Origin: Petunia secreta
Taxonomy: Eukaryota > Streptophyta > Magnoliopsida > Solanales > Solanaceae
Assembly (NCBI GenBank): GCA_029990175.1
Contig: JARKIP010000211.1
Coordinates: 124,001 to 188,000 of the forward strand
Direction: 5' to 3'
DNA: 64,000 nucleotides
The notes beneath the pieces were generated by a model. That model saw nothing but the letters and a program-made list of their open reading frames with translations. It searched no databases and was not told the origin of the DNA. The position numbers and the translations under genes are program-made. Below, in pieces: positions 11,935 through 23,140 of the stretch (the first letter of the stretch is position 1; each line of letters begins with the position of its first letter).

Positions 11935-12279
11935 TCAGGCTTTAGAGATTGAAATCATACCTGAATTATCGAAAAGGCGAGGATACTTCTCCCGCATATC
12001 GGACTCGAGTTCCCAAGTGGCCTCTTTGCTAGGACGATTCTTCCATAGCACTTTAACCAACGGGATCTCTTTCGACCTTAGCTTACGGATCTCTCTAGCC
12101 GCAATAGCAATCGGCTTATCCAAATAAGCCAAGTCCTCGTCGATCTCGACAGAAGCCATATCAATCATATGGGATGGATCATGAACATACTTTCGGATTA
12201 TGGATACGTGGAATACCGGATGAACTGACAGAGATGGAGGCAAAGCAAGCCTATATGCAACAGCGCCAATGCACTCCAA
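11935..12279 (-). pseudogene. Integrase C-terminus with chromodomain
   Basis: The frame includes the integrase tail (HPVFHVS motif) and then a chromodomain-like segment, ...IRKLRSKEIPLVKVLWK...EATWELESDM..., typical of Tekay/Del chromoviruses, where it is thought to direct integration into heterochromatin. It ends with a stop at 11935. A frameshift near 12290 separates it from the upstream integrase reading, so this is the last piece of a broken pol gene. Confidence 0.88.
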
Positions 12280-13345
12280 GACCTAAAAAGGACCAATGAA
12301 CCTCGGACAAGCTTTCCCTCTTTCCCGAATCTCATAACACCCTTCATCGACGATACTTTAAGAAACACCCGGTCACCTACCATAAACACCAAATCTCTGC
12401 TCCTCCGATCCGCATAAGATATCTGTCGACTCTGAGCTGTGTGGAGCCGATCCTGAATGATTCGGACCTTATCTCAGGTCCGCTGAACTAGATCCGGACC
12501 CAACACCTTCACCTCTCCAGGTTCAAACCAACCAACTGGAGAACGACATCGGCGGCCATATAATGCCTCAAAAGGAGCCATCTGGATAGAAGACTGATAA
12601 CTGTTATTATAGGCAAATTCCGCCAAAGGCAAATAACTGTCCCAATGGCCTCCAAATCAATAGCAGAAGCCCTCAACATATCCTCAAGAATCTGGATGGT
12701 CCTCTCGGACTGACCATCAGTCTGAGGATGAAATGCGGTGCTAAGATCCACTCGGGTGCCCAGCTCCTTCTGAAATGATCTCCAGAACTGAGCTGTGAAC
12801 TGAGTACCGCGATCTGATATAACAGAGACTGGAGCACCATGCAATCTCACAATCTGCTCGATAAAGATACGAGCTAAGCGCTCTGATGAATAAGTAGTCC
12901 TCACGGGGATGAAATGAGCTGACTTGGTGAGACGATCCACCACTACCCATACTGAATCATGCTTGCCCAAAGTCAAAGGCAATCCAACCACAAAGTCCAT
13001 AGTAATATGCTCCCATTTCCATTCCGGAATCGGCATGGACTGAGTCACCCCGGCTGGTCTTCTATGGTCATACTTTACCTGCCGACAATTTAAGCACTGA
13101 GACACATGATCAACAACATCTCTCTTCATTCCCTTCCACCAATGTAACTCCCGAAGATCTTGATACATCTTCGTAATACCAGGATGAATAGAATACCGAG
13201 AACTGTGTGCCTCTGCCAATATCAGCTGCCTCAACTCCCCAACATTCGGAACACACAACCGACCGTTGAGCCGCAGTACACCATCATCTCCGATCATAAA
13301 TGAGGTCACTCCCCCACTTAAAACTTTATCTCGAATATCACGCAA
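12280..13345 (-). pseudogene. Integrase of minus-strand chromovirus
   Basis: Starts after an in-frame stop (TAA, 13361-13363) that separates it from RNase H. The zinc-binding H-H-C-C region (HSSRYSIHPG...CLNCRQVK) is followed by the catalytic core: the first Asp in TMDFVVGLP, the second in SDRGTQFT, and the Glu in DGQSERTIQ are all visible. The frame is lost near 12650 and again near 12290, and a short frame at 12198-12392 covers the GDRVFLKVS region. All three catalytic positions survive, unlike in the plus-strand relative at 28243. Confidence 0.88.
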
Positions 13346-13360
13346 ATATGAATTATCAAA

Positions 13361-14713
13361 TTACTTTTCCTTGATCTGAGAAGCTAGGGATGACTGAGTC
13401 CCTATATAAGCAAAAACTCGGTCTAGCACAGAATCATCAAATCGCACTCCACTAATGGACAAGGCCTGCAACTCTCGAGCTAGTGGTCTCATATCAACAT
13501 CAAGATAGGCAAGGCTACCCATAGACTTCCTGCTCAGAGCATCAGCCACAACATTAGCTTTCCCGGGTTGATACCGAATAGCGATGTCATAATCCTTAAG
13601 CAACTCCAACCATCGGCGCTGTCTCCCGTTCAAGTCCTTCTGGGTGAACAGATACTGGAAACTCTTATGATCAGTGAAAATCTCACAAGGCTCACCATAT
13701 AAATAATGCCTCCACAACTTCAATGCAAATACCACCGCCAATAACTCTAGATTGTGGACAGGGTAGTTCTTCTCATGCACTTTCAGTTGTCTCGAGGCAT
13801 AAGCTATTACCTTACCATTCTGCATCAAAACACCACCTAAGCCAATACCAGAAGCATCACAATAGACTGTGAATCCCCCGGATCCACTAGGCAAGGCCAA
13901 TACAGGTGCTGTAGTCAAGACAGTCTTGAGCCTCTGAAAGCTAGACTCACAAGCAGCAGACCATAGAAAAGGAACATTCTTCTGCGTCAATTCAGTCAGT
14001 AGTGCTGATATGGAAGAAAATCCCTCCACGAATCGCTGATAATAACCTGCCAAGCCTAAGAAACTCCAAATCTCTATAGGAGAAGTAGGCCTAGGCCAAT
14101 TCTGAACGGCTTCCACTTTCTTGGGATCAACACTAATACCGTCCTTGGTCACCACGTGACCCAGGAATGACACGGTATCCAGCCAGAACTCACATTTAGA
14201 GAATTTAGCATACAATTCATGGTCTCTCAAGGTTTGAAGGATAATCTTCAAGTGATGCGTATGCTCCCCTCGGCTCCTTGAATATATAAGGATGTCATCA
14301 ATGAACACAATAACAAAATAATCAAGATATTGCTTGAACACACGGTTCATAAGATCCATAAAGGCGGCCAGAGCATTTGTAAGCCCAAATGACATGACAA
14401 GAAACTCATAGTGCCCATATCTCGTACGGAAAGCAGTCTTAGAAATATCCTCAGACCGAATCTTCAACTGATGATACCCCGATCTCAAGTCAATCTTGGA
14501 AAAATGAGTAGCACCCTGAAGCTGATCAAATAAATCATCTATACGCGGTAAAGGATACCCGTTCTTGATAGTCACTTTGTTCAATTGCCGATAATCAATA
14601 CACATGCGCATAGAACCATCCTTCTTCTTTACAAAAAGAACCGGAGCACCCCAAGGAGACACACTGGGTCTAATGAAACCCTTATCAAGCAAATCTTGAA
14701 TTTGCTCCTTCAA
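13361..14713 (-). pseudogene. Reverse transcriptase-RNase H
   Basis: 450 codons open. RT motifs run from the start (LLDKGFIRPS, CIDYRQLNK, FSKIDLRSGYHQ) to the catalytic FIDDILIYS box near 14305-14279. RNase H follows with YCDAS, LELLAVVFALK and FTDHKS carrying its acidic residues. The end is an in-frame TAA just before integrase, where a functional polyprotein would continue. A stop at 14714 also separates it from the protease-RT linker. It would make viral DNA from element RNA if it were intact. Confidence 0.9.
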
Positions 14714-14955
14714 TTACCTCAACTCAGCAGGAGCCATACGATATGGAGGAATAGATATAGGCTGAGTACCTGGTAATATATCAATACAGAACTCAATCTC
14801 CCGCATTGGAGGCAAAGCCGGCAAGTCATCCGGAAAGACCTCCGGATACTCGCATACTACCGGTACTCGATCAATAGATACCTCCTCCACTCGAACATCT
14901 CAAATAGAAGCAATATACCCTCCGTACCCGCGAGCTATCATCTTCTGAGCCTTCA
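14714..14955 (-). pseudogene. Protease-RT linker, out of frame
   Basis: The linker reads in more than one frame: sequence for the PEVFPDDLPALPP-like connector and the MAPAEL motif is present, but stops near 14895 and 14714 and a frame change near 15010-15060 interrupt it. It joins the protease piece to RT in an unbroken element. Confidence 0.7.
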
Positions 14956-16176
14956 TCAATGATATGATCTTGTTCCTCGGAGAAGACCTGGAACCCTTCC
15001 AAATAGCCTTAGGCTCACCTTCGGCACCATAGTCATGGACTTGGCATGGCAATCCAACGTCGCGTGATAGGATGCCAACCAATCCATGCCCATGATCACA
15101 TCAAATTCCACCATATCTAGTAACATCAAGTCTACTAGAGACTCAACACCACAAATAGAAATCACACACTCCCGATACCCTTTATCTACACATATAGGAT
15201 CTCCGACATGCGTTGCTACCATAAATGGAGCATCAATAAAAACCAGATCCTTGCTCAAGCAAGGTGAAAATTCAGGAGACACATAAGAGAAAGTAGATCC
15301 CGGATCTATAAGGGCAAAGGCACTGCGGCCACAAACAGAAAGAGTACCTGTGATCACATCATTGGATGCCTCGGCATCCTGGCGTGGTATAGCAAAAACC
15401 TGAGCTGTACCTCCAGGACCAGGAGCTCTCTGAACCGGCTGCCTAGGAGGAACCTGAGTGACAGGCCTAGCTGCCTGAGGAGAAGACCGAACCATAGCAG
15501 CAGAACTCTGATGTCCCGCGGAGGTAGGTCCAGATGAAGTAACATAGGGGCAGTCCCTAACAAAGTGTCTGGGGTCCCCACACTGGTAACAAGCCTTACT
15601 ACCGCCTCCTCCGCGTCCACCTCCGGGCCTGCACCTCCCATATTGCCTCTGATGGCATCTCCCACAAACAGGTGGAACAGACTGAGATGAATCCCCATGC
15701 CTCTGAGATGGCTGAGGCCTCTGAACACCTGACGAAGTACCCTGAGATGATAAAGCAGCGGCCTGAGGAAGTCTAGGCTGAGTATGACCACGGGAACCCT
15801 GGCCTCCATGCGAAGGACCACTAGAAATACCAGAATATCGTGACCTCTTGCTCGCTCTCTCTGCCTCTGCCCTGGCATGAATATACTCCATACGCCTTGC
15901 AATATCAACCACCTCATAATAAGACTTGCTGCCCATATTAGGGGCAACAACTATCTGAAGACGAGGATGAAGACCCTCAACAAATCTAAGGACCTTGTCC
16001 CTCTCCAGCCCAACCATAGCAGGCGCAAACTGGGACAACTCTAAGAATCTGGTATCATAAGCAGACACTGACATGTCTCCCTGCCTCAACCTCTCAAACT
16101 CGCGCCTCTGGGCATCATGGTGGCTCTGAGGCACAAATCTATCTCTGAGCAGAACAAGTAGCTGGTGTACCATCAA
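14956..16176 (-). pseudogene. Gag C-terminal half, zinc knuckle and protease
   Basis: The gag part starts near RDRFVPQ and includes the FERLRQGDMSVSAYDTRF capsid motif and a CCHC zinc knuckle, CYQCGDPRHFVRDCP (CX2CX4HX4C), which binds RNA in this family. An aspartic protease follows, with LIDPGSTFSYVSPEF as the active-site region and IMGMDWL downstream. The frame overlaps the upstream gag ORF by 38 bp in another frame, because the sequence between the two capsid parts is deleted. Confidence 0.88.
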
Positions 16177-16732
16177 ACTCGGGAGGCTTGAGCTTCATGA
16201 AGGACTCAATCCTCCGAGCTACCTCCTCGTCACTCATAGAAAGAGCAGGAATAGAATGACCCAACTGAGTACCCGACTGAGCAGCCAAAGTGGAAGGCTG
16301 AGCAATAGGACTAATAACTTGAGTAGACTGAGGAATCACCGGAGTAGCCTCAGGAGTCGGCGTACTCATAGCTGGAGTAGCTGGCTGGGGTACCGCAGAA
16401 GGTACTGGCATATCGCCCATAGGCGAGGCCTGAGATCCAAGCATGCCCATCATCCGCAATAGAACATCTGCAGGAATAGATACCGTTGTGCCCGGCACAA
16501 GAGAAGGCATAGTCGATGGGACATGTGCGACGGGTATCTCAGAAGACACCGGCGGCACTGTACTAGTCTGTCTGGCAGCAGGAGGTCTGCCCACAGAAGC
16601 TCTGGTAGTAGCCGCTCTCGGCTGAGTAGGTGCCCGCACACCAGTCCGTGTGCTACGCACAGCTCTCCCACGGACCGACTCAGTCAGTGCGTCACCAGCT
16701 CCCGAAGCAGAGGACGATCGCGTTCTCACCAT
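16139..16732 (-). pseudogene. Gag N-terminal part
   Basis: Begins with ATG at 16732 (MVRTRSSSASG). The frame is arginine- and proline-rich and ends at the capsid start FMKLKPPEFDGTP, after which it runs out of frame. Compared with the plus-strand chromovirus gag (around 24990-25220), about 50-60 codons between PPEFDGT and RDRFVP are missing. CAG lies directly before the ATG, which is also a possible splice-acceptor context. Confidence 0.85.
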
Positions 16733-16927
16733 CTGTCATAATCACATCAAAGGATTAGCACCTATGTAAGCATCATAGCACGAGAAGAGATGAAACGAAG
16801 GGAAACAACTCTTCCTAAAATACCTTTGCAGCCTCTCGCTTATAAGTATGGTCGACAACATACCCATAAACAAGACTCTGCTCGGATACTTCTCCATTGA
16901 CTCCCCAAGACTCGACTTACAACCTAG

Positions 16928-16940
16928 GGCTCTGATACCA
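16928..16940 (-). other. Primer-binding site, initiator Met-tRNA
   Basis: Minus strand TGGTATCAGAGCC, three bases from the 5' LTR end at 16944. It matches the initiator Met-tRNA 3' end. Confidence 0.92.
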
Positions 16941-17113
16941 ATTTGTCACGACCCAATTTTTGGGGCCGTGATGGCACCTAAGTGTTACATCCTTAGGCGA
17001 ACCACGAATAATTAAACTGACTCATAATGATAATTTAGATAGAAATATTTTAATAAAATGTAGGTGTAGACATCCACCCGAAATACAGTGTCAATAGAGC
17101 ATCTACGAATTCT

Positions 17114-17175
<62 letters not shown>
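17114..17175. repeat. (AT)n microsatellite, long allele
   Basis: About 30 AT units, against about 12 at the matching place in the other LTR. Confidence 0.93.
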
Positions 17176-17177
<2 letters not shown>

Positions 17178-17691
17178 CAAGATGTAGGAAGCGTCTAAAC
17201 ACTAAGGTGGATCAGACGGTTTGCCACCGCGAACCGTGCGGTTGGCTCACCCCAAGCAAAAATAGTCACAGCCTCGAACGGATCGGAGAAGTCCAGCTGT
17301 CTGACTAGTAGAAGGATCTGCACATTTAAACAGTAAGTTATGAGCCAAAGCCCAGTAAGATCATCGACAGGCCCGCTAAATTACCCTTTCGGGACAAGTC
17401 TTTGATATTGCATAAGCAGATAACGGAAGTACAATCCACACCTTTACAGTAACCCATAAACATTACATACGATAATATAATTATACAACAACACAAGCAA
17501 TAATACGCGAATACATAACATGGTCAATAATATAAAGATACATAATATAGGCAGCATATACAATATTATATTGATACTATGGTATAAGCAATAATATAAT
17601 TAACACACAGCATGGCGATGATATATCTCGCATACCACATAGGAAATGATATACCTAGCACATAGCATAAGCACACACCCTGTGAAGCTTT

Positions 17692-17878
17692 GTTTATAGG
17701 TCATAACGCACTACAGGCCTCTGTCCCTATAAACAACTTTACTTATAGGTCATAACGCACCACAAGCCTCTGTCCCTATAAGTCTCCACATCTAGGTCAT
17801 AACGCACCATCGGCCTCCGTCCCTAGATGGAATTTCGCTTCCAGGTCATAACGCACCACCGGCCTCTGTCCCTAGAGC
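17692..17878 (-). repeat. Second copy of the four-hairpin array
   Basis: Same units as 10203-10389. Arms of units 1-3 still pair. Unit 4 has GCTTCCAGG against CCTAGAGC, so one extra mismatch. A few changes fall in the constant core (for example CACTAC for CACCAC in unit 1). Confidence 0.9.
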
Positions 17879-19275
17879 ATATCAATAATACACCGGCACA
17901 CAACATCGACTATACACAAGTCACGTTTGTGCTTTCTCCTTTTTGTATAAATATAACGAGTAGTACATAATACTATCTACTAGACAATGCCAGTCAATTA
18001 AGTACTCGACATCTTACTTAGCAAGATCAAATCTTATCTGCAAGTAAAATAGAGGTCAGTTCTCACTTACCTTAAAATCGGCTCAAGTGGCTAAGGAACG
18101 ACCTCCTTTCGCAAACGATGTGCCTCCGTAAGACTCCTCTCTGAGCCAAAGAAATAGTGTCGCACTCGTAAGCACGTGAGGAAAGGATTCTAAGCCCTTA
18201 CGCAATTTAAGAGGCAATTTCCCAAAATACCCCCGGGTCGGACGTACCCAAAAACTCGTATAATATATGTTTCCTGACTCCCCATACTCCCACGAGTCCA
18301 AAAGTACCATTATTGTACATACCCGAGTCCAACTCGGTCATTTTTCCCATTTCACAAATCTAGGGTTCAAACCCTCTTTCCAAGGATCGTCACTTTAATC
18401 CTCGGATTAAAGCGTTAAAAATGGGTAAGAATAGTTACCTTGTGTTTAGGAATGATTTTGGTACTTCAAATTCCCCCTTGGAATCACTTTTAGAAGCTCA
18501 AAACATGAAAATAAAAATGAATGCCCGCCCTAGTATACATAGCAGCCCGCAGCTTTAAAGAGTTGTACCACATGCTGTCCAAATTGTACCTCACTGGATA
18601 GCTTTCAGTAAAATACCGATAACTTTTCTTAGAAATGTCCAAATGATACTAGGTTGGTGGCATTAGAACCACAACTCAAAGAGCTACAACTTGTTTCCAA
18701 TTCCTTATGGATTGATTTGAAAAATCGATTTATTTCCGGTTGAATAGTAAAAAACAGAATTCAGCAGCTTTTTTTTTGCTTTGCACCAGGTCAGCAACTG
18801 TTTTTGGGTCCAAACGGGACCCTACGAAGCTTGGAATGACCCCAAATTTTGTACACAAGTCATACAAGACTTGTGTGATATGCTCGTCAAGACGAAACTC
18901 AATTCGGATCTCTAGAACTCAAAAAGTAGGTCCCACGGGAAAGGGTCAAATTTGGACTTTCGCCAAAATAGCGAATTTTAATCAAACGACCCCGGAATCC
19001 AAATTCGAAAGGTGCTACAAGTCACAAATGACGATACGAACCTAACGCAACTTTCACATTTCACATCAGAGTTCATTTGCTCAAATCGAGCTCCGAAACC
19101 TCTTTTAGCCTTAACGAATATCCGAAACGGATGTCTTTCTCCAATACCTATCTAACAAAGTTTCTTTTAGCTAAATATTTTCAGGCATGTCATAACGGAC
19201 CTTACGAAGCTTTTGGAATTGTCGACACGCAAATCGAGGTTCCGATTCTCGAAACGACTATTTGAGGTCGTTACA

Positions 19276-20109
19276 GCAGGCTAGGCCTATGTATAGAGCT
19301 TAAGGTCACATAAGCAAACCCTAAATAAATTACATTTATATATTGCCCATAATTCACTGAGTACGAATATATAATCAATTCCACTATCGGGGTCCAATAG
19401 ACCCTTTTAACTATTAATTGAATTTATTAAAACGATGTTTAATATCCCAATTTTTACCGTCAAATTATATTCAAACACACGTAATAAACTCAAATAATAT
19501 ATTAAGATCATTACCTAAATGTTTCAGGGTAAATATAAGCTTAGGAACCCCAACCGCCTCCATTTTGTCCTTTCTTTCCTTTTGTCTTTGTTTTTCTTTT
19601 TTCTTTTATTTTCTATTCTAATTTCTTTTCTTTTTGAAAATTAAAACGGTACCCTATGATACTCGAAATAATTCCAACTTTTGCATACAAGTTATACAAA
19701 ATATATGTAACAAACTTGCTAAGGCGGATCACAAATCGAACTCCCGAAACTCAATATGTAAATTAAATGGAAAAAAAATCAAATTATTTAACTTTCGGCA
19801 TTTTAGCGGAAACTAGCCGAACAACCTCGAAATTTACTTTCGAAAGTTCAAAAAAGTCATAAATAATCATACGATCCAGCGGCACTTTCGGATTTCGAAT
19901 CGGAGTTCATTCACCAAATCCGAGTTCGAAAATCTCTTTTTAATATTTATCGACAATAAAAACTGAAACCTTCTTCCGATACGTACCAAACGAGGTCTGT
20001 TTTAGCTCAAATTTACTGATAGGTCTTAATGGACATTACGAATATTTTAAAATTATCGGCACGCCAATCGGAGTCCTAACATCCGAAACGACTAACTGAG
20101 GTCGTTTCA
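19276..20109 (-). repeat. LTR-C, right (U3-side) part
   Basis: Continues LTR-C after the inserted chromovirus: 19276-19280 is the duplicated GCAGG, then the TATA-side sequence, the GGGTC...GACCC inverted repeat region and the LTR start (minus TGAAACGACCTCAG) at 20109. GGAAG follows, matching the 5 bp before LTR-A. Confidence 0.9.
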
Positions 20110-20745
20110 GGAAGACGAAATATTATGCATGAATTGAATAATGTTGCTCTTAGTGATGATAACATTGGGACTAGTGGGACATCCCGCAAACTTAGCTCTG
20201 GTTGGGTATGATGAACATGTTGCTACTTAAGAGCAAAGAATTAAAGAACTTGAAGAGAAACTGACAATGGCCAGTTTATCCATTGTTAACTCCACGCATT
20301 CAGGAGAACCTGTCGATCCAAATGGGTCAGCCCGCCCTCATGGAAAGGACCCTATACACCCATCAGATCCATCCGTTTTCTGCCAAACATCACCACCTGC
20401 CACATACCAAAAAACACCAACCCTACTTACCAAACAACACCACCCGCCATCAACTAAATCGCACCAACCACCGCATAGCAAGCACCGCTCCTCTATCAAG
20501 CACCACCAGCTGCTTATCAAGAACCACTCCCTGCATATCCTACTTACCCAAGCAAAAACTTACCTCACACAAATATCACAAATCCGCATCCTTACAATCC
20601 TATGGTCACTGGTGAAACTAAACAACTCACTTCGCCGGTTAAAGACCATGAAAACTATGAATGGGCGGAGGATGACAAAACAGAAAGTCCGCAAGCTGGA
20701 GGCAGCTTTTAAGAAGTTTAATTTGGGAAAAACCATTGAAGGTAC
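20110..20745 (+). pseudogene. Tat-like element Gag N-terminal region, decayed
   Basis: This region continues the element of 1-203. It has a short helical stretch (EQRIKELEEKLTMA) and then a proline-, histidine- and threonine-rich stretch read in two frames (20267-20773 and 20283-20615). The composition and position before a gag core suggest the N-terminal linker of a Tat-type Gag; no intact frame is left. Confidence 0.6.
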
Positions 20746-21417
20746 GTGGACTTGTGCATCTATCCAAATTTAAAATTGCCTGACGGATACAAGATACCAA
20801 AGTTTGACCTATTTAATGGCACTGGCGACCCTATGGCTCATCTGAGAACATACTGTGACAAGTTGATTGGAGCAGGGGAAAATGAGAAAGTACAAGTAAA
20901 GTTTTTTAGTGGAAGCTTGACTGGAGAGGCTCTAAGTTGGTTTTCTAAACATAAACCAGGCACATGGCTCGGTTGAGAAGATATGGCAACAGACTTTATA
21001 GAAACATTTGAGTGCAATACCAAAATTGTACCAGATCGTTTCTAGTTCGGAGAATACGCTACTAGGTGGAGAGTAGAAGCTGCCAAGGTGCAACCCGCTA
21101 TGAATGAGAAAGATATAGTTAAGTCATTCATTTACATACAAGAGGATGTTTATTACGACAAGTTATTGCATATCAAGAACCAAAAGTTTACACATGTAGT
21201 GTTGATGGGAGATGACGTAGAAAAAGGATTAAAAAGTGAAAAGATTATTAGCTTAGCTGCGCTACAAACTGCTAATAAGGCTATCCAGTCTGGAAATGTG
21301 AGCCTCTCCAAAAAGAAGAAAGATGAAGTCTCTTTTGCTACAACCATTCAAGACCTGCTTTCAACCACTATTATCAAACACCTCTACCATTTATTCATAC
21401 CCTCACATACTACCTAA
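20746..21417 (+). pseudogene. Tat-like Gag core domain
   Basis: The reading LPDGYKIPKFDLFNGTGDP, then AHLRTYCDKLIGAG and LTGEALSWFSKH, is the retrotransposon gag domain of Tat/Ogre-type Ty3 elements. Stops at about 20974 and 21042 interrupt it. A second frame from 21088 gives the distal core (MNEKDIVKSFIY... MGDDVEKGLKSEKI). It would form the element capsid if intact. Confidence 0.8.
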
Positions 21418-21604
21418 ATATTTCGTTTACAACACTCAGCCCAGTCGGCCTATATTCCACACCTTAGCACCAAGTCTTCCACCATACCAACAAAATACTC
21501 AACTCAACTACCGAAATGCACTGCCATACCCTCCTACGCCTCGCCCCGATGCAAACTAAAGACCCAAAAGAAACTGCACTCCATTAGCTGAATCTCGCAC
21601 CCGA

Positions 21605-21922
21605 TTGTTTGAACGATTGAAAGCTGCCGAGCTTATTATCTCGATACCTAAAAAGATGCCAGAAAACCCTTCACCTCACTTTGATTACAGCAAAAGGTGT
21701 GCATACCACTCAGATGGACCAGGGCATGAGATGGAGAAATGCTTTGCACTAAGAGATAAGATTCAAGACCTAATAGATGAAGAGGTCATTCATTTGAAGG
21801 CGCCAAATGTGCACAATAACCCACTACCCAATCATGGAGATGAGAAGGTGAATATGATCGATTTCAGCAAAGAATGCAATCTTGAAGGTACAATCTTGGT
21901 TTGCAAAGGAAATAGTGTTTGA
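21605..21922 (+). pseudogene. Tat-like Gag C-terminal region
   Basis: The frame includes FDYSKRCAYHSDGPGHEMEKC and LRDKIQDLIDEEVI, the histidine- and cysteine-bearing C-terminal region of Tat-type Gag, ending in NPLPNHGDEKVNMID. It stops shortly before the plus-strand chromovirus at 21946. Confidence 0.8.
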
Positions 21923-22839
21923 TGAATACAAGTTTGGCATGGGGTTAAAACGACCTCGGTCAGTCGTTTCGGAAGTTAGGACTCTGATTGGCGTGCTGAT
22001 AATTTTAAAATATTCGTAAGGTCCATTAGGACCTGTCTGTAAAATTTGAGCTAAATCAGACCTCGTTTGGTAGGCATCGGAAGAAGGTTTCAGTTTTTAT
22101 TGTCAATAAATATTAAAAAGAGATTTTTGAGCTCGGTTTGGGCGAATGAGCTCCGATCCGAAATCTGAAAGCGCCGTTAGGTTCGTATGATTATTTGTGA
22201 GTTTTGTGATTTTTCGAAAGTGAATTTCGATGTTGTTCGGCTAGTTTCCGCTAAAATGCCGAAAGTTAAATATTTTGACCTTTTTCCTTTAAATTCGCAT
22301 CTTGAGTTTTGGGAGTTGGATTTGAGATCCGTCTTCGCGAATATGTTACATATATTTTGTATAACTTACTTGAAAAATTTGGGATCATTTCGACTTCTCT
22401 AGGGTTCCATTTTAATTTTAATCGTCGTAGCGAATTTATTTTTTTAAAAAAAATTAAATTAAAAATTAATTAACTTTGTCGGTCAGCTAAGGGATTAACA
22501 GTAGCATACATACAGAACATTTGAGCAAAAAATGCGCAGAAAGAAAAATTAGAAAAAAGGAGAGGAAAAAGGGAAAAAGAGGTGGAAAAATAGTGGAATT
22601 TCTACCCCAAATCTTCAGGTAATGATGTTAACTCATTATCTTAGCTTATTACGTGTGTTTGAATATATTTTTACGGTAAAAATAGGGATATTAGACATCG
22701 CCCTAATGACGTAAATTGATATTTTACAGGGTCAATTGGACCCCGATGATGGAAATGATTATATATTCGTACTCAGTGAGTTATGGGCAACATATTAATA
22801 TAATTTATTTAGGGTTTGGTTATGGGACTTTGAACCCTG

Positions 22840-22847
22840 TATATAGG
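22840..22847 (+). promoter_or_regulatory. Putative LTR TATA box
   Basis: TATATAGG in a block conserved in the other plus-strand Tekay-type LTRs (55010-55017; about 61290; TACATAGG at about 50748). It lies about 190 bp before the donor-like site, a sensible place for the U3/R boundary. No experimental support. Confidence 0.55.
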
Positions 22848-23054
22848 CCTGGCCTGCGTATTGCGTATACGAATAGGGTATCAGGTTCCTAACTGGGTTG
22901 CCCTAAAACATAAGGAATGAAGCCTTTAGCTTTATTTGATATAATTTTTCTGCTTATTGAATAGAAAGAGATCGTTTGGCAACTAATACAAAGGAAAAAG
23001 CAGTGGTTGAGTAACAGGACTAGCTTTGGAATACGGTAAGTGTTTATATCCATT

Positions 23055-23140
23055 TCTTTGGAGGCACTTGGCCTCGTGGATTTTCTACCACGTGTTCCTT
23101 ACGTGTGTAGCTGCCGATAGGCGTACTCATTACGCCTTAG
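23055..23140 (+). repeat. Conserved module of consecutive short hairpins
   Basis: Three stems in series: GAGGC/GCCTC (23061-23075), CGTGG/CCACG (23075-23092) and AGGCGT/ACGCCT (23119-23137). A fourth, CACGT/ACGTG (23089-23105), overlaps the second and would exclude it. The block recurs in all Tekay-related LTRs of the window with few changes, just inside the donor-like site. Confidence 0.7.

Larger units (their letters stand above)
9479..19275 (-). mobile_element. Tekay/Del-like chromovirus, minus strand, 9.8 kb
   Basis: A complete element boundary set: direct duplication GCAGG at 9474-9478 and 19276-19280, two LTRs of 2.32 and 2.33 kb (TGTAACGACC...GGTCGTGACA in element orientation), Met-tRNA primer site at 16928-16940 and polypurine tract at 11800-11812. 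The order Gag, protease, RT, RNase H, integrase, chromodomain is that of a Ty3/gypsy chromovirus. Coding is broken by a deletion in gag, one in-frame stop between RNase H and integrase and several frameshifts, so it cannot move by itself. It interrupts LTR-C and is therefore younger than that LTR. Confidence 0.95.
16944..19275 (-). repeat. 5' LTR of minus-strand chromovirus
   Basis: 2332 bp, a close match of 9479-11799 over its whole length, with an expanded (AT)n tract and the same four-hairpin array at 17692-17878. It ends exactly at the GCAGG target duplication. Confidence 0.93.
204..20109 (-). mobile_element. Composite non-autonomous Tekay-related LTR element
   Basis: The block is bounded by two full LTRs of one family in minus orientation, at 204-2764 and 7815-20109, the second split by a later insertion. 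The 5 bp just outside are GGAAG on both sides (199-203 and 20110-20114), as expected of one integration event. In element orientation the order is full 5' LTR, 1.1 kb of foreign DNA, a truncated extra copy of the U5-side LTR, Met-tRNA primer site, about 3 kb of decayed internal sequence, polypurine tract and full 3' LTR. The normal order has no foreign DNA or extra LTR piece, so 5849-7814 is an acquired insertion. No coding capacity for transposition remains. Confidence 0.75.

Noticed and set aside
20338..20520. Minus-strand frame opposite the Tat-like gag linker, and similar antisense frames over gag and pol (14585, 16256, 24658, 26906)
   Set aside because: These are shadows of the coding strand with biased composition and have no independent support.
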